Assembly: GCF_050389775.1 (NCBI RefSeq)
Contig: NZ_CP177144.1
Location: 1,488,001 to 1,552,000, forward strand
Length of the DNA stretch: 64,000 bases
Reading direction: 5' to 3'
Origin: Marinibacterium sp050389775
GTDB lineage: Bacteria > Pseudomonadota > Alphaproteobacteria > Rhodobacterales > Rhodobacteraceae
How positions within the stretch are numbered: the stretch's first letter is position 1; every line of letters begins with the position of its first letter. The notes beneath the pieces were generated by a model. That model ran no database searches and had not been told where the DNA came from. It saw only the letters and a list, made by a program, of their open reading frames with translations. The position numbers were made by a program, and so were the translations under genes. Of this stretch, positions 17,290-28,302 are shown one piece after another.

Positions 17290-17604
17290 CTGGCGGGCCC
17301 CTCCCTTCCCGTCGTCTGCCCCCCGGCTGGGCGCATCATGGCAATCGCCGGGGCGGTTGTCACCGGCTGTCGGCGCGAACGTGACGCCGCGGGAGATGGG
17401 GCCGGGCCGGGCAGGGATGGGGGCAGGCGCGGGGCGGGGCAAACGGCGGATCGGCGCCGGCGCGGCGGTGTTACAATTCGTTAGGTTTGGGCAAACATCA
17501 GGAAAGTTTTGCTGCCGATACCTTGGGGGCCGACAGGGATCGAAACGAAGTTCCGCGGCAACAGGGCCGGTCCCCGGACCGGAAACGGGAGGAGGTGGAC
17601 GACC
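17290..17604. promoter_or_regulatory. Divergent promoter region with candidate operator GTTTGGGCAAAC
   Basis: This region separates the leftward kinase gene from the rightward ligase/transporter run and must hold both promoters. It contains an unusually AT-rich patch at about 17470-17520 (TTACAATTCGTTAGG...AAAGTTTTG). Inside it, GTTTG-GG-CAAAC at 17485-17496 is a short inverted repeat that could be an operator. No cognate regulator is encoded adjacent to it, so this is weak. Confidence 0.3.
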
Positions 17605-19572
<1,968 letters not shown>

Positions 19573-19644
19573 CGGGTGACGTGCGCCTTCGGCGACACCC
19601 CACCCGCCATCCCGCAGGGCGTCGCGCTTGGGGGGAGATGAAGG

Positions 19645-20463
19645 ATGCTGGATGACAGCGAAGGCTACGTGACGGCCGACGGGCGCAAGATCGGCGGCGT
19701 GGTGATGGAGATGAAGAACATCACCCTGCGCTTCGGCGGCGTGGTGGCGATCAAGGATATCTCGTTCGACATCCGCGAGGGCGAGATCCGGGCGATCATC
19801 GGGCCCAACGGGGCGGGCAAGTCGTCGATGCTGAACGTGATCTCGGGGTTCTACGTGCCGCAGGAGGGCGAGGTCTGGTTTCGCGGCGCGCCGCGGCCGG
19901 CGATGCGGCCCTACGAGGTGGCCCGGCAGGGGATCGCGAGGACGTTCCAGAACATCGCGCTGTTCGAGGGCATGTCGGTGCTGGACAACGTGATGACCGG
20001 ACGGCTGACGCAGATGAGCCAGAATATCCTGACCCAGGCGATCTGGAAGGGGAAGGCCGAGGCCGAAGAGGTCGAGAACCGGGAACGGGCCGAGCGGATC
20101 ATCGATTTCCTGGAGATCCAGCATATCCGCAAGACGCCGGTGTCGCGGCTGCCCTACGGGCTGAAGAAACGGGTCGAGCTGGCCCGGGCGCTGGTGGCCG
20201 AGCCCGAGCTCTTGCTGCTGGACGAGCCGATGGCAGGCATGAACGTCGAGGAAAAGGAGGACATGAGCCGTTTCATCCTCGACGTGAACGACGAGTTCGG
20301 CACGACCATCGCGCTGATCGAGCATGACATGGGCGTGGTCATGGACCTGAGCGACAGGGTCGTGGTGATGGATTACGGCAAGAAGATCGGGGACGGCACG
20401 CCCGACGAGGTGCGCAGGAACCAGGACGTGATCGATGCCTACCTGGGGGTGGCGCATGATTGA
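19645..20463 (+). CDS. Branched-chain-type ABC importer ATPase (LivG-like)
   Basis: 272 residues. Walker A is GPNGAGKSS (about residues 53-61). The signature segment reads RLPYGLKKRVELARAL rather than LSGGQ, a variation usual in LivG-type subunits. Walker B is LLLLDEPMAGMN and the switch is LIEHDMG. The LivG C-terminal extension is present (GKKIGDGTPDEVRRNQDVIDAYLG). It pairs with the LivF-like ATPase at 24339. The starting codon is assigned from position after AAGGATGCTGG; an internal ATG also exists. Confidence 0.94.
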   Translation: MLDDSEGYVTADGRKIGGVVMEMKNITLRFGGVVAIKDISFDIREGEIRAIIGPNGAGKSSMLNVISGFYVPQEGEVWFRGAPRPAMRPYEVARQGIARTFQNIALFEGMSVLDNVMTGRLTQMSQNILTQAIWKGKAEAEEVENRERAERIIDFLEIQHIRKTPVSRLPYGLKKRVELARALVAEPELLLLDEPMAGMNVEEKEDMSRFILDVNDEFGTTIALIEHDMGVVMDLSDRVVVMDYGKKIGDGTPDEVRRNQDVIDAYLGVAHD

Positions 20464-20533
20464 TCACGGGATGGCGGGCGGGGCGATGGCCGCATGGCCG
20501 AGCGTCGTCCCGACAGGCAGCGGAGGGGACTAG

Positions 20534-21523
20534 ATGCCGGAACAGCTGATATTCGCCATGGAGGTCACGCTGAACGGGCTGATGGCCGGGGTGCTTTATG
20601 CCCTTGTGGCCCTTGGGTTCGTGCTGATCTTCAAGGCCAGCGGCATCTTCAACTTTGCGCAAGGGGTGATGGCGCTTTTCGCGGCGATGACGCTGGTGGG
20701 GATCATGGAGGGCCAGGTGCCGTTTTCGCACCTGATCAACGCGATCTTCGGCACCGACATCCACCATTTCGGCTGGCATGTCCCGGCGGTGCTGGCGATC
20801 GTGCTGACGACGGGGGTCATGGTCGGCCTGGCCTGGTGCGTGCAGCAATTTGTCATGCGCCACCTGGTCAACCAGGCGCCGATCATCCTGTTCATGGCAA
20901 CGATCGGGCTGGCCTATTTCCTCGAAGGCCTGTCGGACCTGATGTGGGGATCCGAGATCAAGAACCTCGATGTCGGCCTGCCGCAGGGCATCAACATCTG
21001 GATCGACGAAGCGACGTTCAACATCTTCGGCTACGGGTTCTTCATCGACAACCTGGACATCGTGGCGACGGTCATCGCGGCCCTGCTGGTGATCAGCCTG
21101 ATGGCCTTTTCGCAATACACCAAGGAAGGCCGGGCGATGCGGGCCGTGGCCGACGACCACCAGGCGGCGCTGTCGGTGGGGATTTCGCTGAATTTCATCT
21201 GGGTGCTGGTCTGGTCGCTGGCGGGGTTCGTGGCCCTGGTGGCGGGCATCATGTGGGGGACGAAATCGGGTGTGCAGTTCTCGCTGTCGCTGATCGCGCT
21301 GAAGGCGCTGCCGGTGCTGATGCTGGGTGGGTTCACCTCGATCCCGGGGGCGATTGTCGGCGGGCTGATCATCGGGGTGGGCGAGCAGCTGTTCGAATTT
21401 GCCATCGGCGCGCCCTATTTCGGCGGGGCCACGCAGAACTGGTTCGCCTATGTGCTTGCGCTGGTCTTCCTGGTGTTCCGGCCGCAGGGGCTGTTCGGCG
21501 AGCGCATCATCGAGAGGGTGTGA
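20534..21523 (+). CDS. Branched-chain-type ABC importer permease (LivH-like)
   Basis: 329 residues with about eight hydrophobic spans. It starts LTLNGLMAGVLYALVALGFVLIFKASG after a short leader and continues FNFAQGVMALFAAM, the LivH hallmark. The cytoplasmic coupling loop is YTKEGRAMRAVADDHQAALSVGI. The C-terminal GGFTSIPGAIVGGLIIGVGEQL is equally typical. It forms the inner-membrane channel with the LivM-like permease. It is followed by a dispersed repeat copy and a small membrane-protein gene. Confidence 0.94.
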   Translation: MPEQLIFAMEVTLNGLMAGVLYALVALGFVLIFKASGIFNFAQGVMALFAAMTLVGIMEGQVPFSHLINAIFGTDIHHFGWHVPAVLAIVLTTGVMVGLAWCVQQFVMRHLVNQAPIILFMATIGLAYFLEGLSDLMWGSEIKNLDVGLPQGINIWIDEATFNIFGYGFFIDNLDIVATVIAALLVISLMAFSQYTKEGRAMRAVADDHQAALSVGISLNFIWVLVWSLAGFVALVAGIMWGTKSGVQFSLSLIALKALPVLMLGGFTSIPGAIVGGLIIGVGEQLFEFAIGAPYFGGATQNWFAYVLALVFLVFRPQGLFGERIIERV

Positions 21524-21540
21524 GCGTGGAGGGGCCAGTG

Positions 21541-21570
21541 TCGGGTATTTGGATCCAAGAAGAAGCAGGG
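21541..21570 (+). repeat. Dispersed intergenic motif copy B
   Basis: The string begins GGGTATTTGGATCCAAGAAG and ends AAGCAGGGG. It carries the palindrome TTGGATCCAA. The purine-rich end lies 11 bases before the ATG of the small membrane-protein gene, so it may supply or weaken that ribosome site. Confidence 0.6.
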
Positions 21571-21581
21571 GACCTGCGCGC

Positions 21582-21839
21582 ATGAGCAAGCTGGTGGCCA
21601 TCGTCAACGTGATTGCCTGGGCGGGGTTCTGGGCCTTCGGCTACCTGGCGGTGACCGCCGAGGGGCTGAGCCAGGGGCAGATCGTCGTGGCCGTCCTGCT
21701 GGCGGCCGGGGGGCTGGTCAGCGGGACATGGGCCTGGATGCGGCTGGTGCGCCATGCCGAGGCGACGGGGCTGGCACGGGGCAGCGCGATGCTGGGGCCC
21801 GAGGCCCGGGCCCGGGCGCAGCAACACTGGGAGGGGTGA
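21582..21839 (+). CDS. Small two-helix membrane protein inside the transporter operon
   Basis: 85 residues with two predicted membrane helices (LVAIVNVIAWAGFWAFGYLAV and IVVAVLLAAGGLVSGTWAW, split by a short loop EGLSQGQ). A basic/polar tail follows (RLVRHAEATGLARG...EARARAQQHWEG). It lies between the two permease genes, ending three bases before the second, so it is co-expressed with the transporter. I recognise no family. It might be an accessory subunit of this importer subtype. Coding potential is supported by the tight spacing and by the sharp hydrophobic/polar pattern. Confidence 0.75.
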   Translation: MSKLVAIVNVIAWAGFWAFGYLAVTAEGLSQGQIVVAVLLAAGGLVSGTWAWMRLVRHAEATGLARGSAMLGPEARARAQQHWEG

Positions 21840-21842
21840 GAG

Positions 21843-22919
21843 ATGTTTTACCGTGAAGCGGGCGATTTCAAGACGTCCTATGTCGATGACGGCCAGACCT
21901 TTCCGATCCGGTTCGACCGCTATCGGTATTACGTCGTGCTGGCCGTGGCCTTCCTGGTCGTGCCCTTCATCGTGGGGGATTACCTGGCCAACGCGATCCT
22001 GCTGCCCTTCCTGATCTATGCCATCGCGGCGATCGGACTGAACATCCTGACGGGCTATTGCGGGCAGGTCAGCCTGGGCACCGGCGGGTTCATGGCCGTG
22101 GGAGCCTATGCCTGCTACAAGCTGATGACGGCCTTTCCCGAGGTGAGCATGTTCATCCATGTCATCCTGGCCGGGGGGGTGACCGCGCTGGTCGGCGTGC
22201 TGTTCGGCCTGCCGTCCCTGCGGATCAAGGGGTTCTACCTGGCCGTGGCGACGCTGGCGGCGCAGTTCTTCCTGGTCTGGCTCTTCAACCGGGTGCCGTG
22301 GTTCTACAACCATTCCGCCTCGGGCCAGATCTCGGCCCCGGAACGGACGGTCTTTGGCATTGCCGTGACCGGGCCGAACACCGAGGCCTGGGCGACCTAC
22401 CTGTTCTGCCTGATCTTCTGCCTGGCCACCGGGCTGATCGCCAAGAACCTGACGCGGGGCACGCTGGGCCGGTCGTGGATGGCGATCCGCGACATGGATA
22501 TCGCCGCCGAGATCATCGGGGTGAACCCGCTGCGGGCCAAGCTGACGGCCTTTGCCGTGTCGTCCTTTTTCGTGGGCATCGCCGGGGCGCTGTTCTTTGC
22601 GGTCTACCTGGGCGCGGTCGAGGTGGGCGAGGTCTTTGGCATCCAGAAATCGTTCCTGGTGCTCTTCATGATCATCATCGGCGGGCTGGGGTCGATGTTC
22701 GGCTCGTTTGCCGGGGCGGCCTTCCTGGTGCTGCTGCCGGTGGTGCTGAAGCTGGTCGGGGTCAACCTGCTGGGCTTTCCGACCGACATCGTGGCGCATC
22801 TGCAGCTGATCATCGTGGGCTCGCTGATCGTGGTCTTCCTGATCCTGGAGCCGCACGGCATCGCCCAGCTGTGGAACGTCACGCGGGAGAAACTGAGATT
22901 GTGGCCCTTCCCGCACTGA
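21843..22919 (+). CDS. Branched-chain-type ABC importer permease (LivM-like)
   Basis: 358 residues with about nine hydrophobic spans. The LivM hallmark is IGLNILTGYCGQVSLGTGGFMAVGAY (about residues 61-86, conserved at G-Q-x-S-x-G). The cytoplasmic coupling segment is LGRSWMAIRDMDIAAEIIGVNPLRAKLTAF. The C-terminal part has IIIGGLGSMFGSFAGAAFLVLLP. An N-terminal soluble extension of about 30 residues precedes the first helix. It partners the LivH-like permease; binding protein and second ATPase follow directly. Confidence 0.94.
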   Translation: MFYREAGDFKTSYVDDGQTFPIRFDRYRYYVVLAVAFLVVPFIVGDYLANAILLPFLIYAIAAIGLNILTGYCGQVSLGTGGFMAVGAYACYKLMTAFPEVSMFIHVILAGGVTALVGVLFGLPSLRIKGFYLAVATLAAQFFLVWLFNRVPWFYNHSASGQISAPERTVFGIAVTGPNTEAWATYLFCLIFCLATGLIAKNLTRGTLGRSWMAIRDMDIAAEIIGVNPLRAKLTAFAVSSFFVGIAGALFFAVYLGAVEVGEVFGIQKSFLVLFMIIIGGLGSMFGSFAGAAFLVLLPVVLKLVGVNLLGFPTDIVAHLQLIIVGSLIVVFLILEPHGIAQLWNVTREKLRLWPFPH

Positions 22920-22991
22920 CGGGCGGGCCGAAGGAGAGGCGGGAGCAACCTGCCCGGCAATGCGATCACATCACGGGAGGAAATATCTTTG

Positions 22992-24278
22992 ATGAGACTG
23001 AACCTTGCACCGCTTGCACTGGGGGCCCTGCTGGCCGCGGCCGTCCCGGCCCTGGCCGACCTGACCATCCCGGCGCTGAACTACCGCACCGGCCCCTATG
23101 CGCCGTCGGGCATTCCCTATGCCGACGGGTTTTCCGACTACATGACCCTGGTCAACGAACGCGACGGGGGCGTCGGGGGCGAGATCATCAACGTGCTGGA
23201 ATGCGAGACGGCCTATAACACCGAGAAGGGCGTCGAATGTTACGAGCAGACCAAGGGCGAAGGCGCGCTGGTCTATATCCCGCAATCGACGGGCATCACC
23301 TACCAGCTGATCCCGAAAGCATCGGCCGATGAAATCCCGATCTGGTCGGTGGCCTATGGCCGGACCAGCGCGGTCAACGGCAAGGTGTTCGAATGGGTGT
23401 TCAACCTGCCGGTGACCTATTGGGACGGCGCCTCGGTGGCGGTGAAATATGCCATGGAGGAAGAGGGCGGCAGCCTGGACGGCAAGAAGATCGCGCTGGT
23501 CTATCACAATTCGGCCTATGGCAAGGAGCCGATCCGCACGCTGGAGAAGCTGTCCGAGAAACACGGGTTCGAGCTGGTCCTGCTGCCGGTCGATCACCCG
23601 GGCCAGGAGCAGAAGGCGCAATGGCTGCAGATCCGCCGCGAACGGCCCGATTACGTGCTGATGTGGGGCTGGGGCGTGATGAACCAGGTGGCGATCCAGG
23701 AAGCGGCCAACATCCGCTATCCGATGGACAAGTTCATCGGTGTCTGGTGGTCGGGTTCCGAGGCCGACGTGGTGCCCGTGGGCGAGGGGGCCGATGGCTA
23801 CAAGTCGCTGACCTTCCATGGCGCGGGCACGGAATTCCCGGCCCTGCAGGAGATCAAGGCCCAGGTCATCGATGCCGGCAAGGGCGCGGGCGACGGCACC
23901 AAGTGGGGTGAGGTCGGCTATAACAAGGGCGTCTACACGGCGGCCGTGGTGACCGAGGCGATCCGCCATGCCCAGGAGATGGCCGGCACTTCCCAGATCA
24001 CGCCGGGCCAGTTCCGCGATGCGATGGAAACGCTGGAAGTGACCGAGGCCGAGTTCGAGGCGCTTGGCCTGGGCGGCTTTGCCCCGGCGATCGCCCTGAG
24101 CTGCGAGGGCCATTCCTCGCCGCGGCTGGCGGCGGTGCAGCAATGGAGCGCGGGCGAGGGCAAGTGGACCTTGCTGACCGATTACATGGAACCCGATTTC
24201 GAGATCGTCGATCCGCTGATCGAAGAGGATTCCATGGCTTACGCGGCCGAAAACAACATCGCTCCGCGCTGCGAGTGA
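22992..24278 (+). CDS. Periplasmic binding protein of the branched-chain-type ABC importer
   Basis: 428 residues from the ATG at 22992, with GGGAGGA about 10 bases upstream; a TTG three bases earlier is rejected. A Sec signal peptide ends at VPALADL (about residue 24). The mature part is a type I periplasmic binding fold: YRTGPYAPSGIPYADGFSDYM, then IALVYHNSAYGKEPIRTLEKL and PDYVLMWGWGVMNQVAIQEA. Four cysteines could form two disulfides. The sequence is not close to classical leucine-binding proteins. Together with the flanking ligases, this points to an organic-acid or related substrate rather than leucine. Confidence 0.9.
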   Translation: MRLNLAPLALGALLAAAVPALADLTIPALNYRTGPYAPSGIPYADGFSDYMTLVNERDGGVGGEIINVLECETAYNTEKGVECYEQTKGEGALVYIPQSTGITYQLIPKASADEIPIWSVAYGRTSAVNGKVFEWVFNLPVTYWDGASVAVKYAMEEEGGSLDGKKIALVYHNSAYGKEPIRTLEKLSEKHGFELVLLPVDHPGQEQKAQWLQIRRERPDYVLMWGWGVMNQVAIQEAANIRYPMDKFIGVWWSGSEADVVPVGEGADGYKSLTFHGAGTEFPALQEIKAQVIDAGKGAGDGTKWGEVGYNKGVYTAAVVTEAIRHAQEMAGTSQITPGQFRDAMETLEVTEAEFEALGLGGFAPAIALSCEGHSSPRLAAVQQWSAGEGKWTLLTDYMEPDFEIVDPLIEEDSMAYAAENNIAPRCE

Positions 24279-24338
24279 CATGACAAGGGCCCCGGCCGCG
24301 CGGTGCGGCCGGGGCGTTCCCAAGCCCAGGAGAGCGCC

Positions 24339-25175
24339 ATGCTGGACGCATCGACCCCGCCCGAGGTGCAGGCCGAGACCCTGCTGGAACTCAGCAATAT
24401 CGAGGTGATCTACGACCACGTGATCCTGGTGCTGAAAGGTGTCAGCCTGAAGGTGCCCAAGGGGGGCATCACGGCCCTGCTGGGGGGCAACGGGGCGGGC
24501 AAGACGACAACGCTGAAGGCGGTGTCGAACCTGTTGAAATCGGAACGTGGCGAGGTGACCAAGGGGCGGATCACCTATCGCGGCGAAAACGTCCATGACA
24601 GCGAGCCCTCGGCTCTGGTGCGCCGGGGCGTGATCCAGGTGATGGAGGGGCGCCATTGCTTCGAACACCTGACGGTCGAGGAGAACCTGCTGACCGGGGC
24701 CTATACGCGGGGCGTGTCCAAGGCCGATATCCAGGCTGACCTGGAACTGGTCTATTCCTATTTCCCGCGGCTGAAGGAACGGCGCCGGAGCCAGGCGGGC
24801 TATACCTCGGGCGGTGAGCAGCAGATGGTGGCGATCGGGCGGGCGCTGATGTCGAAGCCCGAGACGATCCTGCTGGACGAGCCGTCGATGGGGCTGGCGC
24901 CGCAGCTGGTGGAACAGATCTTCGAGATCGTGAAATCGGTGAACGAGAACGAGGGCGTGACCTTCCTGCTGGCCGAGCAGAACACCAACGTGGCCCTGCG
25001 CTATGCCCATTACGGGTACATCCTGGAATCGGGGCGCGTGGTGATGGACGGGCTGGCGGCCGATCTGCGCGAGAACCCGGACGTCAAGGAATTCTACCTG
25101 GGCATGTCGGAAGAGGGGCGGAAATCGTTCCGCGACGTGCGGTCCTATCGGCGGCGGAAAAGATGGCTGAGCTGA
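24339..25175 (+). CDS. Branched-chain-type ABC importer ATPase (LivF-like)
   Basis: 278 residues. Walker A is GGNGAGKTTTLK (about residues 50-61), the signature is TSGGEQQMVAIGRALM, Walker B is ETILLDEPSMGLAP, and the switch histidine is replaced as EQNTNVAL, normal for LivF. The Q-loop region contains VIQVMEGRHCFEHLTVEENL. A C-terminal extension beyond LGMSEEG ends with a basic tail (YRRRKRWL). It completes the transporter: two permeases, two ATPases and a binding protein are all present in the run. Confidence 0.94.
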   Translation: MLDASTPPEVQAETLLELSNIEVIYDHVILVLKGVSLKVPKGGITALLGGNGAGKTTTLKAVSNLLKSERGEVTKGRITYRGENVHDSEPSALVRRGVIQVMEGRHCFEHLTVEENLLTGAYTRGVSKADIQADLELVYSYFPRLKERRRSQAGYTSGGEQQMVAIGRALMSKPETILLDEPSMGLAPQLVEQIFEIVKSVNENEGVTFLLAEQNTNVALRYAHYGYILESGRVVMDGLAADLRENPDVKEFYLGMSEEGRKSFRDVRSYRRRKRWLS

Positions 25176-25299
25176 GCGGCCCGGCGGCTGCCGGTGTTCT
25201 TGTGATTGCCCTTGCGGAGGGCAGGCCGGCTCTTCGGGCCGTTGCCGGCCCGCCTCGCGATTTGCGCCTGCCTGCGCTGCTGGAAAGGAGACCCTGCCC

Positions 25300-26517
25300 A
25301 TGACCCATTACGATGCGCTGGAGACCCGCAGCGCCGATGCGCGGGCCGCCGACATGGCCCGGCTGCTGCCCGAACAGGTGGCCCGGGCCCAGGCGCTGCC
25401 GGGCTATGCCGGATCGCTGGCCGGGATCGACGCCGCAACGGTGACGGATAGTGCGGCCCTGGCCCGGCTGCCGGTGCTGCGCAAGGCCGACCTGGGTCGG
25501 GCCCAGGGGGCGGATGCGCCGCTGGGGGGCTTTGCCGCCCGTCCGGCCAGCGGCTTTGCCCATGTGTTCCAGTCGCCCGGGCCGATCTACGAACCCGGGG
25601 GGATCGAACATGATTGGTGGCGGATGGGCCGGTTCCTGCATGCGGCGGGCATCGGCCGGGGCGACATCGTGCAGAACTGCTTTGGCTATCACCTGACGCC
25701 CGCGGGCATGATCTTTGAAAGCGGGGCGCGGGCGGTGGGCGCGGCGGTGCTGCCGGCGGGCACCGGCCAGACTGAACTGCAGGTCACGGCGGCGCGCGAC
25801 ATCGGCACGACGGCCTATGCCGGCACGCCCGATTACCTGAAGGTCATCCTGGACAAGGCCGATGCCATGGGCGTGGCGCTGAAACTGTCGCGGGCGGTGG
25901 TGGGCGGCGGCGCGCTGTTCCCGTCGCTGCGGCGGGAATACGCGGACCGGGGCATTGCCTGCCTGCAAAGCTATGCCACGGCCGACCTGGGCAACATCGC
26001 CTATGAAAGCGCGGCGATGGACGGGATGATCGTCGACGAAGGCGTGATCGTCGAAATCGTGACCCCCGGCACGGGCAGCCCGGTGGCTCCGGGCGAGGTC
26101 GGCGAAGTCGTGGTCACGACGCTGAACCCCGATTACCCGCTGATCCGTTTTGCCACCGGCGACCTGAGCGCGGTGATGGACGGGCCAAGCCCCTGCGGGC
26201 GGACCAACATGCGCATCCGGGGGTGGATGGGCCGGGCCGACCAGACGACCAAGATCAAGGGCATGTTCGTGCGCCCCGAACAGGTGGCCGCGCTGGTCGA
26301 GCGCCATGCCGAGATCGTCAAGGCCCGGGTGGTGGCCAGCCGGGCCGGCGAGATGGACACGATGACCGTGCGGATCGAGGCGGCGGGCGGTGATGCCGAT
26401 GCCTATGCGCTGTCGGTGGCCGAGGTGCTCAAGCTGAAGGGCGCGGTCGAGATCGTGGCGCCGGGATCGCTGCCCAAGGACGGTTTGGTGATCGAGGATC
26501 AGCGCAGCTACGACTGA
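25300..26517 (+). CDS. Phenylacetate-CoA-ligase-like AMP-forming enzyme
   Basis: 405 residues from an ATG preceded by GGAAAGGAG. It resembles PaaK-type ligases in length and in the blocks RLPVLRKADLGRAQ, FQSPGPIYEPGG (in place of the usual serine/threonine/glycine P-loop), GAAVLPAGTGQTELQV, CLQSYATADLGNIAYES and the C-terminal RGWMGRADQTTKIKGMFVRPEQV. The P-loop is atypical, since the normal SSGTTG pattern is not seen, so activity should not be assumed. It closes the ligase-transporter run and may activate the imported acid, for example an aromatic one. Confidence 0.85.
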   Translation: MTHYDALETRSADARAADMARLLPEQVARAQALPGYAGSLAGIDAATVTDSAALARLPVLRKADLGRAQGADAPLGGFAARPASGFAHVFQSPGPIYEPGGIEHDWWRMGRFLHAAGIGRGDIVQNCFGYHLTPAGMIFESGARAVGAAVLPAGTGQTELQVTAARDIGTTAYAGTPDYLKVILDKADAMGVALKLSRAVVGGGALFPSLRREYADRGIACLQSYATADLGNIAYESAAMDGMIVDEGVIVEIVTPGTGSPVAPGEVGEVVVTTLNPDYPLIRFATGDLSAVMDGPSPCGRTNMRIRGWMGRADQTTKIKGMFVRPEQVAALVERHAEIVKARVVASRAGEMDTMTVRIEAAGGDADAYALSVAEVLKLKGAVEIVAPGSLPKDGLVIEDQRSYD

Positions 26518-26592
26518 GCCCGGGGCGAGATCGGGCGGGCGGGGCAAAAAGCCTCTGGAAAGCCGGGCCGATCGGTTCGATAACCTGCGGCC

Positions 26593-28278
26593 ATGACGAC
26601 ATCCGAAGACAGGCCCGCCGTGTCCGTTCCCCCCGATAGCGCCCCGCGCCGCCGTGATGGCCGCGTGGTGGGCGGGCTGGCCCAGGTCGTGGCGCTGGTC
26701 TGCCTGCTGCCCATGGTGGCCGTGGCCCTGGCCGCGCTGACCGGGGGTACCGATACGGTGGCCCACCTGCTGGATACCGTGCTGCCGGGCTATGCGCTGA
26801 CGACGCTGAAACTGGCCGCGCTGGTGGCGGCGGGCACGCTGGTCATCGGGGTGGGCACGGCCTGGCTGGTGACCTCGGCCCGGTTCCCCGGCGCGCGCTG
26901 GCTGGAAATCGCGCTGGTGCTGCCGCTGGCCTTCCCGGCCTATGTGCTGGCCTATGCCTATACCTTCGTGCTGGATCACCCGGGCATCGTGCAGGCCACG
27001 CTGCGCCAGGTCACCGGCTGGGGCCCGCGCGACTATTGGTTCCCCGAGATCCGGTCCGAGGGCGGCGCGGCGCTGATGCTGGTCCTGGTGCTGTATCCCT
27101 ATGTCTACCTGCTGGCCCGGGCGGCCTTTCTGCAGCAATCGGCCGCGGCCTTTGTCGCCGCCCGCACCCTGGGCCGGACCCAGTTCGGGGCCTTCTGGTC
27201 GGTGTCCCTGCCCATGGCCCGGCCGGCGATTGCGGGAGGGGTGCTGCTGGCGGTGATGGAAACCATCGCCGATTACGGCACGGTGGCGCATTTCGGCGTG
27301 CCGACCTTTGCCACCGGGATCTACACCAGCTGGTTCTCGCTGGCCGATCGGGCCGGGGCCGCGCAGCTGGCGCTGTGCCTGCTCAGCTTTGCCCTGGTGC
27401 TGGCCGTGCTCGAACGCCAGACCCGGGGGGCGGCGCGCTATCACGGGGCGGGCAAGCGCCATGTCGGCCTGCCGCCGCGCCAGCTGTCGGGCGGGCGGGC
27501 CATCGCGGCAACGCTGGCCTGTGCGCTGCCGGTCGTGCTGGGCTTTGCCCTGCCGGTGGTCATCCTGCTGGCCATGGGGATCGGGTCGGAACAGGACCTG
27601 CTCAGCCGGCGCTACACGGGGTTCATCCGCAATTCGCTGATCCTGGCCTCGGTCTCGGCGGTGGTGACGCTGGCCGCGGCGATCTGCATCAGTTTCTACC
27701 AGCGCCTGCGCCCGGGGCGGCGGGCCGCGGGCACGGCCTATGTGGCGCGGCTGGGCTATGCCGTGCCGGGTGGGGTGATTGCCGTGGGGCTGATGGTGCC
27801 CTTCGCGGCCTTCGACAATGCGCTGGATGCGGTCATGCGGGCGCGGTTCGACGTGTCGACGGGGCTGCTGATCACCGGGTCGATCTGGCTGATGGTCGCG
27901 GCGTTCATGGTGCGGTTCCTGGCCGCGGCGCTGGGGGCCTATGAAGGCGGGCAGAGCACGATCCATGCCAACATGGATGCCGCGGCCCGGTCTCTGGGCC
28001 AGACGCCCTGGGGCACGCTGCGCCGGGTGCACCTGCCGATCCTGACGCCCAGCCTGCTGACGGCCCTGCTGATCGTCTTTGTCGACGTGATGAAGGAACT
28101 GCCGGCCACGCTGATCCTGCGGCCGTTCAATTTCGACACCCTCGCGGTGCAGGCCTTTCGGCTGGCCTCGGACGAGCGGCTGGAAGGGGCGGCCGTGCCG
28201 TCGCTGGTCATCCTGGCCGTGGGGCTGTTGCCGGTCATCCTGATCTGCCGCCAGGTCGGCAGGCAGGCGGGCCGCTGA
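26593..28278 (+). CDS. Iron(III)-type ABC transporter permease, two fused permease halves
   Basis: 561 residues with about twelve hydrophobic spans in two repeats. Each half carries a binding-protein-dependent permease loop: ARTLGRTQFGAFWSVSLPMARPAIAGG (first) and ARSLGQTPWGTLRRVHLPILTPSLLTA (second). The segments LPLAFPAYVLAYAYTF and MKELPATLILRPFNFDTLAV are typical of FbpB/SfuB-type permeases for ferric iron. No binding protein or ATPase gene is adjacent, so it stands alone here or works with subunits encoded elsewhere. It converges with the CobW gene. Confidence 0.9.
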   Translation: MTTSEDRPAVSVPPDSAPRRRDGRVVGGLAQVVALVCLLPMVAVALAALTGGTDTVAHLLDTVLPGYALTTLKLAALVAAGTLVIGVGTAWLVTSARFPGARWLEIALVLPLAFPAYVLAYAYTFVLDHPGIVQATLRQVTGWGPRDYWFPEIRSEGGAALMLVLVLYPYVYLLARAAFLQQSAAAFVAARTLGRTQFGAFWSVSLPMARPAIAGGVLLAVMETIADYGTVAHFGVPTFATGIYTSWFSLADRAGAAQLALCLLSFALVLAVLERQTRGAARYHGAGKRHVGLPPRQLSGGRAIAATLACALPVVLGFALPVVILLAMGIGSEQDLLSRRYTGFIRNSLILASVSAVVTLAAAICISFYQRLRPGRRAAGTAYVARLGYAVPGGVIAVGLMVPFAAFDNALDAVMRARFDVSTGLLITGSIWLMVAAFMVRFLAAALGAYEGGQSTIHANMDAAARSLGQTPWGTLRRVHLPILTPSLLTALLIVFVDVMKELPATLILRPFNFDTLAVQAFRLASDERLEGAAVPSLVILAVGLLPVILICRQVGRQAGR

Positions 28279-28302
28279 TCTGGCGCGCGCCAGTTCCGGC
28301 CA

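Noticed and set aside
17485..17496. GTTTGGGCAAAC as a firm operator
   Set aside because: Only five paired bases on each side and no second copy nearby; kept as a weak note within the promoter region.
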